The notes under the pieces are model-generated. The model had not been told where the DNA came from. It worked only from the letters and a program-made list of their open reading frames with translations, and did no database searches. The position numbers and the translations under genes were made by a program. Shown one piece after another: positions 32,577 to 43,000 of a stretch of DNA of 64,000 nt. Where the stretch lies: assembly GCA_963580285.1 (NCBI GenBank), contig OY757020.1, forward strand, positions 99,947,497 through 100,011,496, written 5' to 3'. Source of the DNA: Lucinisca nassula (lineage: Eukaryota; Mollusca; Bivalvia; Lucinida; Lucinidae). How positions within the stretch are numbered: position 1 is the first letter of the stretch; each line of letters starts with the position of its first letter.

Positions 32577-32715
32577 ACCCATAAGATGCCAATCACAGCA
32601 ATTGCCGTCTGCTTTGTTGTCTGCAGGTAACTGAAAGTTATGTTGCAAACAGAATGGAACCACATCAGACTGCTCCTAAAGGAGCAGTCTGATCAGGGTC
32701 CATACTATTTGCCTA
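32577..32715. repeat. Hairpin element, type C
   Basis: It starts taacccataagatgccaatc. The stem is cagactgctcctaaaggagc/agtctgatcagggtcc within gcaaacag ... ctatttgcc. It is related to 18955-19080. Confidence 0.65.
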
Positions 32716-32744
32716 CATGCAAAAATATGTTTTCCATAGGACAC

Positions 32745-33202
32745 GGGTGCCCCCGCCAAATGCCATTCATAAAAAATATTACAAATGTACTTCAAATCAA
32801 TCATAAAATATATGCATCAAGGGCAGATAATCCAAAAACCAAAAATGCAAGAGTTGTCTTCCTTGTTCATGACACATCGTCTCAGTGTGATGAATGCACC
32901 TGTGAAGTTTCATGAATATATTCCATACGGTTTAGGAGTTATGGCCTGGACACGGTTTACTATATGGTACTAAGTCAAGGGCAGATAATCCAAAAACCAA
33001 AAATGCAAGAGTTGTCTTCCTTATTCATGACACATCGTCTCAGTGTGATGAATGCACCTGTGAAGTTTCATGAATATATTCCATACGGTTTAGGAGTTAT
33101 GGCCCGGACACGGTGTCAGGACGGACGGACGGACAAACGAACGGACAGACAGGGGTAAAACTTAATGCCCTTCCGCTATTCTCCGAATAGGCGGGGGCAT
33201 AA
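32745..33202 (+). mobile_element. Tandem-core element, two 158-bp units, with GACGGACGGACGG tail
   Basis: GGGCAGATAATCC occurs at 32821 and 32979 (158 apart). The head is gggtgcccccgcc. The tail is cggacggacggacaaacgaa and a closing hairpin ccttccgctattctccgaat/aggcgggggcat. Confidence 0.8.
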
Positions 33203-33283
33203 AAAGTTTGTAAGAAGAAATGCAGCAGACGACAAAAACAGAACATTTTCAGTGCATTTTTCATGGCACCTTAAACCTTATCA

Positions 33284-33457
33284 CGCCAACCCCTACCTTT
33301 GCAAACAGCGTAGATCCAGATCAGACAGCAATCAGGATCTACACTGTTTGTCTTTCAGTTTGCGAATTTGAATGAATAAATTACATCAAGTAATTTGATT
33401 GGTTGAAATGTAAATGGGGTGTGGCTTAATTAATTTATGCAGCGGGATAAGGGTTCA
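33284..33457. mobile_element. TTAA hairpin element, type B (inner stem lost)
   Basis: ttaaaccttatcacgccaac ... ggataagggttcaa. The outer stem gcgtagatccagatcag and gatctacactgtttg remain, but the GGCTTC inner stem is missing. Confidence 0.6.
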
Positions 33458-34089
33458 ATTAGTATAAATACAAACTTAGACTGCATGAAGAGGCTTTTTG
33501 TTAACCCACTTCTTGTATGTTGGAGAAGTCCATTTGTCATTTAAGGGGCGTCAGAACTGTTTTAATATTGTTTTATTCTATGTTTTGATGTAAAATCCTG
33601 TAAGGAAACAGTGCTGACACCGATCAGACACCACATTATGTGGCACCTGATCTGGGTCTGCACTGTTTGCCTATGTCACTCACAGGTTTCCTTGCAAGAA
33701 TGGGTTAATGGCTGTCCATATAGCGCACAGCAAAGACTCTGATCAGACTGCACAGATTTGCAGGCTGATGTTAGTCTTTGCTGGGTGCACATGCTGCAAG
33801 GCCGCTTTTCACTTGGCATGGGCATTATGATGTTCCGGGTTTGGTCTCTGCTGTGACTACCATTCCACAGCTGGCCTCTTCTGTACACTAACTTAGTCCG
33901 AACACAAACTTTCCTGACACTATGAGGAATCTTTGTGTCATTGATCTTCACACATTAAAGTGTCTCATCAGACTGTGCAGATGCTCAAAGGCTTCTTTTC
34001 TCTTAGCCTATTCTGGGAGGGAAACTCTGTTTAGAGTGTAATCCATGATCATCCCGCTTCAGATGCCCGGCCCCAAGGTTATATAGAGG

Positions 34090-34480
34090 ATCTAACATGA
34101 GTGTTCATGTATGATTGAATTTATTAAACAAGTTTAGGAAAAGGGATAAAATGCGAGACTTTGCCAAGCATTTTATCTCTTTCACTCAACGAGTTTAATA
34201 AATTAAATGATACATGAGCACGAATGCAAGATTCTGTTTATCATATGACATTTAAAACACATTTTATTCACGATTGTTTACAAAAATGTCAATATTCCGC
34301 CGTTTGTAAACGCAACGTCGAAATGTCAATATTCCGCCGTTTGTAAACGCAACGTCGTTAAGGACGTCGTACATGTAACGTTACGGGACATATCTAGCTA
34401 ATTTGCATATTTAATCCACTAGTGGAATATTGAAAATATTACATGGCTTTATTACACGCTCAGACGCGATGTCATATGAT
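34090..34480 (-). repeat. Palindrome family with TTGAATTTATTAAAC arms and CCACTAGTGGA edge
   Basis: Arms gattgaatttattaaacaag / gagtttaataaattaaatga and aaagggataaaatgcgagac/ttgccaagcattttatc form a long stem. The flank holds a 37-bp direct duplication (gtcaatattccgccgtttg at 34289 and 34325), cgtaacgttac and tccactagtgga. It is the same family as 58300-58620 (inverted) and 60060-60215. Confidence 0.75.
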
Positions 34481-34596
34481 AAAAAAAACATTTTTTCATG
34501 CTCAAATCAAATGAGCATGAAATTTGTAATGCCTATAAGTATTTAAATACTGTGAAACTTTGAAAACTCGAACACGGATAGTTCGTTTACCATGGC

Positions 34597-35877
34597 TACC
34601 GTAAAAATTCGGCTATAAGGCGATTCGGCTATAAGACGGGACCCCCTTTTCAGCTTTTCTTAGGTGGGATTTTGCTTATACTCTTTTATAAGACGGGTCA
34701 AATTTTTGCCATATCTGTCGGGGCCTATCTGCTACCGCCGGATGCCATTTAGATGTGAGAAATCGGCCTTTTTTCGTTAGAAAACCCTATTAACTTACCC
34801 CTAACATGGCTTGTTTGGCCGCTTGTTTATGTCTGTTGACATTCTGCTAGCACACAATAGCGGCAAACGTCGGGCCGATTCGTCGTATCCCTGTCGGCCC
34901 GGTACATGCTTTGCTGGCTTAGGCTACACAGACTTCTATTTAATAGACGACAGTGGCTGACAAATCCATTTCCCGGCCGTCCGGGACAAGACCGAAATCA
35001 CGCCGGGCAGGTGCACTTTGACCTTATGACGCTCGGTCGGGACAAGTGCAAAAAAAAAAAATCGTCTACAACCGCCAGTCTTTTTGAGTCCTTGAATACG
35101 GTAAAGCTAGACCAGTAAGTAAATCGCTGTCAATTAAGAGACAAACCATCTGTGTATTTATTACGGTTCAAGTATGACACTATTGTTAATCCCTGTCGTA
35201 TAATTGCCACCCTGCGGTGCGTGTCGATAAGGTGTGAAAATATGGTCAAGTTATGTCTCTAATTTGCGTTTATCCTCGAGTCATAAAATTTAATCCACAA
35301 TCAATGTGAAAATGATTTAATTGCTCCTCAGACTATTAGCTACATCTAACGGTAAATATTTGCATTATAAAATCGGACTATTCTACGATCTCATGAATGG
35401 TTATGTTTTGGCGCCAAATAGCAGACGTTGGCGGGAAAGTCGAACGCTGTTGTTGGTTATTGACACGGAGCTTCTGGGGATAATTGGGGAGCTGTGCAAA
35501 GCACTGATTTTCTATCCACCTCTATTCACTTAGCTATCTATCGCTTAGCTATCGGGAAAATATTTTTTACCGGTTCCAAACATTTTTTTTTATGAAAGAG
35601 ATACATGCAATGACATTAAACACGTGTGGGGGAAATGGCGTCGGATTACGTCATTTACCGATCGCGTGCAGAAAAATCATAGCGGTGGTTTTTGGGCGGC
35701 GATTTAACGGTATGTCAATTCAAAAATCACCGATCGGCTTTTTCCGTATGTCTGGTCTTCGCCGGACATTGCCGGAAAAAAGCCTGCAGTCCATGACCTC
35801 GGCTATAAGACGGGGTCATTTTTTTGGGCTCATTTTGGAGGGAAAAATCCTCGTCTTATAGCCGAATTTTTACGGTA
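34597..35877 (+). mobile_element. DNA transposon, 1.28 kb, TACCGTAAAAATTCGGCTAT inverted ends
   Basis: The left end TACCGTAAAAATTCGGCTAT is matched at the right by cttatagccgaatttttacggta. It is bounded by TA, which fits a Tc1/mariner-pogo-type insertion. Two copies of the CGGCTATAAGACGG motif lie at each end. No transposase ORF is intact. A truncated second copy lies at 22549-23332. Confidence 0.75.
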
Positions 35878-35934
35878 ATTCAAACTTGTTTTGGTGTCCC
35901 TTTAGAATGCTTCCCATAGCTCCAATAATCCGTA

Positions 35935-36116
35935 TACAGTCCAACCTGTATTAAGCAACCACCTGTGGGATATTCAAAAAGTGCTTGGTTAAGGCAGGTG
36001 CGTGCTTATCACAGGTTAATTTTAATGCGTTTTCCTTTTTTGGGAACGGAATACCTGCTTGCTTAAGACAGTTTGCTTGCTTAATAGAGGTGGCCAATAA
36101 GACAGGTTTTACTGTA
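35935..36116. mobile_element. Pogo-like MITE, second copy
   Basis: It runs from TACAGTCCAACCTGTATTAA to GACAGGTTTTACTGTA, with the inner repeat ttgcttgcttaatagagg. Confidence 0.7.
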
Positions 36117-36385
36117 TTTAGGATGATAGGTGAATTTTTTTTCTGATTTTCTCTTAATAAGGAATGCTTTGTGTACTCATTAGAATCGCTTCAATGAGGC
36201 GATTCTAATGGTACACACAACAAACCTTTATTTTATAGAAGATCGTAAAGATATCCTTAAGCATTTCAGGACCTGGGACTATGATTAAACCTACCCATAT
36301 CTCAAACACGTTTTCATAGTCCCAAAGGTGTTTGAGTTATTGAAGTTTGACTGTACAAACAAATCAGAAACTTTTCTGCACAAAT

Positions 36386-36918
36386 CGGCAAAGAATTTTA
36401 TTTTTCCTGCTCATAAATTTTAAAATGCCAACAATTGTTGGCATTTTAAAATTTATGACCAGGAAAATTTCTTGCTCAAGGGAGTTGAGCATGAAAAAAT
36501 GTTTTTTAACCTCGGGGCCTGGAATCAAACTCATGACCCTGATATACAAGACAAGAAGCTTATTTTGGTTCACTACAAAGACGCTTTGTTACAGTCACAA
36601 CTCAACTCCAACCTGTCCACTGAAGCGAGGTAAAGCATAGTAGTCCATTGTCTCTCTCTGCACAACTCAGCAATGAATTTTGTTTGTCCTGCCCATAAAT
36701 TTTAAAATGCCAACAATTGTTGGCATTTTAAAACTTATGAGCAGGACAATTTTTTGCTCAAGCGAGTTCAGCACTGTTTTATAGCCTTGGGGCCTGGAAT
36801 CAAACTCACAACCCTGATAAACAGGTCCACTACAAAGATGCTTGTTATAGTCACAACTCAACTCCAACCTGTCCACTGAAGCGACGTAAAGCATAATTGT
36901 CCGTTGTCTTTCTCTGAA
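36386..36918. repeat. Tandem duplication covering the 3' end of TSEN34
   Basis: Two units (about 36386-36668 and 36669-36918) share a 34-bp palindrome (ttttaaaatgccaacaattg/ttggcattttaaaa), a tRNA-like stretch (ggcctggaatcaaactca) and the end of the terminal exon. The palindrome half also occurs at about 27860-27890. Confidence 0.8.
36602..36664 (-). pseudogene. Duplicate of the last 20 codons and stop of TSEN34
   Basis: On the - strand this reads CAERDNGLLCFTSLQWTGWS then TGA, against CSEKDNGQLCFTSLQWTGWS and TGA in the true terminal exon. The sequence on both sides of the coding scrap is duplicated too (about 36386-36668 against 36669-36918), so this is a tandem duplication of the gene's 3' end of about 260-280 bp. 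It lacks the rest of the nuclease domain and cannot work alone; it would lie in the 3' untranslated region of a long transcript. Confidence 0.8.
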
Positions 36919-37045
36919 CACAATACAACAGTTTTCTTCACATTTGATCCTAGTCTACCCGAAGTCACAATATCCAGTGCTGACATCTGGTGGTCATGTT
37001 TTGCACATAATGCTATATAGAATGAATGGAATCTTGATGGATCAC
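36858..37045 (-). CDS. TSEN34: TSEN34 terminal exon (catalytic His and Lys)
   Basis: The acceptor cttcttttcag lies at 37046 and upward, and the stop TGA is at 36860-36858. It encodes GDPSRFHSFYIALCAKHDHQ, a middle stretch ending TSGRLGSNVKKTVLLCSE, and QLCFTSLQWTGWS. His in RFHSF and Lys in VKKT complete the RNase A-like triad of the Sen nuclease fold. The last 20 codons and the stop are duplicated immediately downstream at 36664-36602. Confidence 0.95.
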
Positions 37046-40000
37046 CTGAAAAGAAGTATAGAGAATTTAGAATGCACTGTCAAAAGAAGAAGTAGATTAG
37101 ACTGAATCAACCAATATCCTGCTGAACAGCACAACCCCTAACTTTGCAAACAGTGTAGATGCAGATCAGATGGCTTCTGACCAAGATCTACACTGTTTGT
37201 CATTCAGTTTGTGAATTAGTAATTTGACTGGTTGATAGTCAGAAATGGATGTGGCTATTTAAGACAAAACCTGAAAAATGTTGCTTATAATTGTACAACA
37301 CAACCTCCTTACAATACTTCCGTGGAGTCCAAACCAGAAACTGTGTTAGTTAAGCAACAGTTAAACAACCATGTTACATCCAAACAAAAATGTACAGATA
37401 AATAAAGAATAAAAGTGCTGCAAGCACTGTACCATACCCTGCCACTGCACTTACATCAAGCAAGTGCCATAATAATGTCAAAAATGAATTCAAAGTGAAG
37501 GTGCATTAGTCTTTCCCAAAGTAAAGTAATATATGACTGAGATGACTTTTTTCAAGGTTCCAATGGCCATAGCTTCAAAAGTAAGTAAACCAGAACATTT
37601 TCTGCAGATCCCCTCATGATGCTTCACATTCATGTGAAGTCTACTAAAAATATCTCAGACAGTTTTCTATTTACAGAGTAGATATAAGTACAGTCAACTC
37701 TCATTATTGCAAACTCCAAGGGACTGAAAATTTTTGTTTTAGACAAGAGTTCTTGAGATAAAAGGGGCTGAAGTTTAATGAACTTATGGTAAAAAGAAAA
37801 CAAGTGTCGAAAAATTAGTTTTACTTAAGCAGTAGTTTGAGATATCAGTGTTTGAAATATTTAGAGTCAACTGTATATAACAGAAACTGTTTATTTCAAT
37901 GTTCAAGGAGCCATAACTAAAACAAGCCATATGTCATCTTATGTTGCCTTACATTTTGCAAGGCTTCAAGAAAATCTCTGAAACCTTCAAGTTATAGAAA
38001 AGGCATAGGTGTATGACTAGGATCACTGTTTATAATGTTTAAAGGGTGGTAACTCCAAAAGCACATAATTCAGAGTTATGGCTCTTGTGTTCTGCATATC
38101 ATATGGAGATTCACATTTGCATACATTTTCAAGAAAATATCTCAACATTTTTCAAGTTACAGAGTAGACACAATTTTATTACAGAAATCACTTTTTTTTT
38201 CAATGTTCAAAGGCCCATAACTCAAGAAGTGGGTTATTTGTTTATTTGAGGTTTAACGTCCCCATCAACACTGTAAAGGTCATTTTGGAGACGTTGCTTC
38301 CAATTTTGTGGGACTTTTACCCGACATTGAGATGAAATGACATCTCAAGCCCTGTCGCCCAATGAAACCAGTAGGGTTTATAAGCATGGACGGGCCTACT
38401 CGCACCGCTTTGCCTGGGCAGTCTTAGATCATCTAAGCGGTTTACCAGTACTTGTGTGCGGGTCGGTTTCAGCTCTGCGTGGAAGCATCATGCAGCCCAT
38501 ATATTTCTTCAAGCCCCTATGGGCGGGGGCCGAAAAAAGTGGGTTAGCCAGAGTTACAAATTTTGTGTTCTACACCTCCCTTCATGATGCTTTGCATTTG
38601 TGTGAAGTTTCATCAAAATATCTGGAATGGTTTCCAACTTACAGAGCAGACACAAGAACAAGTGGTAAAAATAGCTATTTTCAATATTTACTATGTTCAA
38701 AGAGCCATAACTCCAAAAGTAAGTTAACCAGAGTTGCCATTTTTGTGTTCTGCATGCTGTCTCATGGTGTTTTACATTTGTGATGAATTTCATGAAAATA
38801 TCTCGAACCATTTTTAACATACACAACTGACACAACCCCATGGTAGAAATGGCTATATTCACTGTTCAAGGGCAATAACTTCAAAAGAAGACATACCATT
38901 GTTTGGATCTTTGCTCACATGGTGCTTTAAAATTGTGTGAAATTCCATGAAAATATCTCTAATGGTGTCGGAGTTATGGAGTGGAAATGAGTATACGGTA
39001 GAAATGGCTATGTTCAAAGAGCAATAACACCAGAAGTAGAAAAATCAGTTATTTTTGTTCTGCACACCTTCTCATGGTGCTTTACATATTTGTGAAGTTT
39101 CATGAAAATATTTCTGTGACAGGGTTATGAAGTCAACATGAAATCATGAGGTGCTGATAGACGGATGGATGGACAGAGGCGATTCTAACGAACATCTATA
39201 ACATGTTTCTTGGAGTTTTGTAGGTGAGAAGGCCCTTTATTTATTATTATTATCATACTCATGATTGAGATACTTTATAATGGCAAATTCTTTATAACAG
39301 CACCCTAGTAGGGAACAAAAACTGTCGTTCTAATGAGGGTTCTCTGTATCATGTTAGTTTTAAACTATGATACTGAAACTGTAGGAGTCATGAAGACTAA
39401 AGTGTGACCAACAGACACAAATGATTGTATGAATAAGACAAACTATATGCTCCCTCCCTTCACCTTCATGTGGGGGTGGCAAAAAATTACATGCAGTGTG
39501 CCATAAACCATCCTGTATATTTCTGCAGCAGATGTCAGTTTTATTTTTAAATCATTTTTCTGGAAAGTAAGACTTGACATTTCATGTGACTCACATGTAA
39601 TTTCAAAACTAAGTTTCTCTGAAAAAAAAACAGGAAAAGAGTGTTTGAAATCAATGTCTGCAATTGTTATGTTGGTAGTTTCACCCTTGTCCTGCTGAAC
39701 ATGATAGCAGTTCAGGTGTTGTCAATATGTCAAATTCGCCCGAGTCCAGAAGAAGATTACGTAGAGTGCTTTTCATATAAGATATAACCATACATTTGTT
39801 TGAGTTACAGCTCAATTCATAGCCCCCACCCATCGGAGCTTGAAGAAATAGGTGGGCTGCATGATGCTTCCAAGCAGAGCTGAAACCAACCCGCATACGA
39901 GTACTGGAAAATGGCTTAGAGGATCTAAGCTTGCCAGGCAATGCGGTGCGGGGCGGCCCGTCCATGCTTATAAACCCTATTAGTTTGATTGGGCAGGAGG

Positions 40001-43000
40001 GCTTGAGATGTCATTTCATCTCAATGTTGGGTTAAAGTCCCACAAAATTGGAAGCAACGTCTCCAAAATGACCTTTACAGTGTTGATGGTGACGTTAAAC
40101 CTCAAATCAAACAAACAAACAGCTCAATTCACATAATCTGTTGATCTGGTTTACCTTTTTGTTAACAGAATATTCCAAAGGCAGGTGTAGATGATAGCCA
40201 TGCCCTGCCAATCTTGAGCAAAAAATTAAAACTCTTATAACCTGTGGAGTATGTTTGCAAAGGTTTAGGTTTTTGACTTATAGTAGACAGTACCTGGATA
40301 CACAAGAAAATCGCCTCCAAATTTTGAACCTGAAGACAGGTAATAACCCTGTTCCCACAGCTCCTTAAACACCTTGTAGCGCAGCTTCTCTGATTCTGTA
40401 TCTGGATATGTCCAGGTAGCTGAATTATGACTAATATTGCCAGTAGATGGAGTCTCTGAAAAATGGAACCACAGAAAGTGGTTGTAAGTTGGGAGTTTAA
40501 GGGGAATGGAAACACCTGGCAGAGTTTTCTGCCATTTTTATAAAGGAGATAACTTTCGGGACTTCCTGTTCACTTTTCTATAGGCTCAGTCCCACCGAAA
40601 AAGAGGTCTACTCTTAAAGGAAAGAATTTGCTCCTCAGGAGCAAATTCTTTACTTTAAGAGTTGACCCCTATTGACATTGGAGATAAAAATACTTTTCCA
40701 AGAGTTGCCTCCCCTGAAGTTGTACCCATTCTCCTTAAAAGCTCAGCCTACATTAATTAGGTCATTTTAATTTTTCCTGGGCAGGCTGATACATAAATGG
40801 TTTAACAGTACAGTCCACATTCTTTCCCCAAAAGCTGACAACTGCCCTTCTCGAATCAGCCAAAGGCAGAGAATGACTGCAGAAAAAAGTTTCATGATCG
40901 ATCTTCACAAAAGAATGTTGCTAACTCACAGAAGGTGAAGGCTTAGTTCAACTTGGCAATGACTAAAATTCAGCCAACTAGGGACCCCTAAAATACACAT
41001 GTTCAACTAGAACTGTCAGAGGATCTGACTATAGCCCCGCTATAGCCCTGTCAGAGGAGAAAGACTCATGAATTAAAGGTAAAGACTTGTGAGAGGGTTA
41101 AATCCCTAACAAGGTACCTACACCTTGTCTAAGTTAAAAAATAAGTTTTGGATAATGAAAAAAGCATATGCACATCTTCAGACCTATATGAAAACAGCTG
41201 TTAAGTTTCAAAAGGATTGACCTAGAACTGTAAGAGGAGTTGCGGTAACAAGGTAGCTACTCCCTATACATTTTAACATTAGTAGATCTCAAAAATTGTC
41301 TAAGTTAAAAAAGGTGAAATAAGTGAAAAAAATTATTTAAGGATATAGAAAAAAGCATATGCACATCTTCAAACCTATATGAAAACACCTGTAAAGTTTC
41401 AAAAGGATTGACCTAGAACTGTAAGAGGAGTTGCGGTAACAAGGTAGCTACTCCCTATACATTTTAACATTAGTAGATCTCAAAAATTGTCTATGTTAAA
41501 AAAGGTGAAATAAGAGAATAAAATTATTTAAGGATAATGAAAAAAGAATATGCACATCTTCAGACCTATATGAAAACACCTATAAAGTTTCAAAAGGATT
41601 GACCTAGAACTGTAAGAGGAGTTGCGGTAACAAGGTAGCTACTCCCTATACATTTTAACATTAGTAGATCTCAAAAATTGTCTAAGTTAAAAAAGGTGAA
41701 ATAAGTGAAAAAAATTATTTAAGGATAATGAAAAAAGAATATGCACATCTTCAGACCTATATGAAAACACCTGTAAAGTTTCAAAAGGATTGACCTAGAA
41801 CTGTAAGAGGAGTTGCGGTAACAAGGTAGCTACTCCCTATACATTTTAACATTAGTAGATCTCAAAAATTGTCTAAGTTAAAAAAGGTGAAATAAGTGAA
41901 AAAAATTATTTAAGGATATAGAAAAAAGAATATGCACATCTTCAAACCTATATGAAAACACCTGTAAAGTTTCAAAAGGATTGACCTAGAACTGTAAGAG
42001 GAGTTGGGGTAACAAGGTAGCTACTCCCTATACATTTTAACATTAGTAGATCTCAAAAATTGTCTAAGTTAAAAAAGGTGAAATAAGTGAAAAAAATTAT
42101 TTAAGGATAATGAAAAAAGAATATGCACATCTTCAGACCTATATGAAAACACCTGTAAAGTTTCAAAAGGATTGACCTAGAACTGTAAGAGGAGTTGCGG
42201 TAACAAGGTACCCACTATCAAATATTACAGACAGACGGAATTCCGGACAAGATTACAGACAGACAGACAGACAGACGGAATTCCGGACAAGCCAAATCCA
42301 ATATAGCCCCCACTTTTTCAAAGCAGCGCTATAACAACGGAATTGGGCTAAATTTGGCCCCTTGCATGTAGTTTGGTATGAGGCCCAGTAGTGTAAGTGT
42401 GAATACAATTAGGGAATGTCTTTTCAAACTCTTTATAGCACTATTGTTGGGGTCCAGAGCAGAAACTTGTTTGTTAATCATTTGTGATATAACCCAACAA
42501 AATATACAGATTACATGTATATAGAAAAATGGTCATTTTGGGTCATTTTTCTGTGTAATATATATACTTTTCATTTCTTTTATTTTTTGTAGGGGGTGGG
42601 GTTTAGGGGATCCATCTTTAAACTGTGTAATATCGAAAACTGTATAATAATGACCAGTGTTATAAAGATGTTGTGGTGTATCTTCAAAATTTCTTATTTG
42701 GGGAGGGGAGGTAACTGGTAAATCATCAGTTTAACAATCACAAATTGTGTTTGACAGTGACACATCAGCAATCCTAAAACATATACTTCATGATATCTCC
42801 ACGAAAGGTTGTTTCAGGAACCAGAGAAGATCAAACATTTGACCTCCCAGTTGAGTACCGGACAGAGACACCAAGCTCAACAAAGCTTAAATATGTGGTC
42901 AAAAAGACAAGAATATCTTAACCCTCAAGATGCCACCGAGAAAAACAGCATCTGAAAATGTTGTCTGTTTATATGGTTATGTTGTCTGCTGCATCTTCTT

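Noticed and set aside
41030..42340. Possible CRISPR array (regular repeats)
   Set aside because: The unit is 191 bp with no repeat/spacer alternation, in a eukaryotic intron; it is a tandem-core element.
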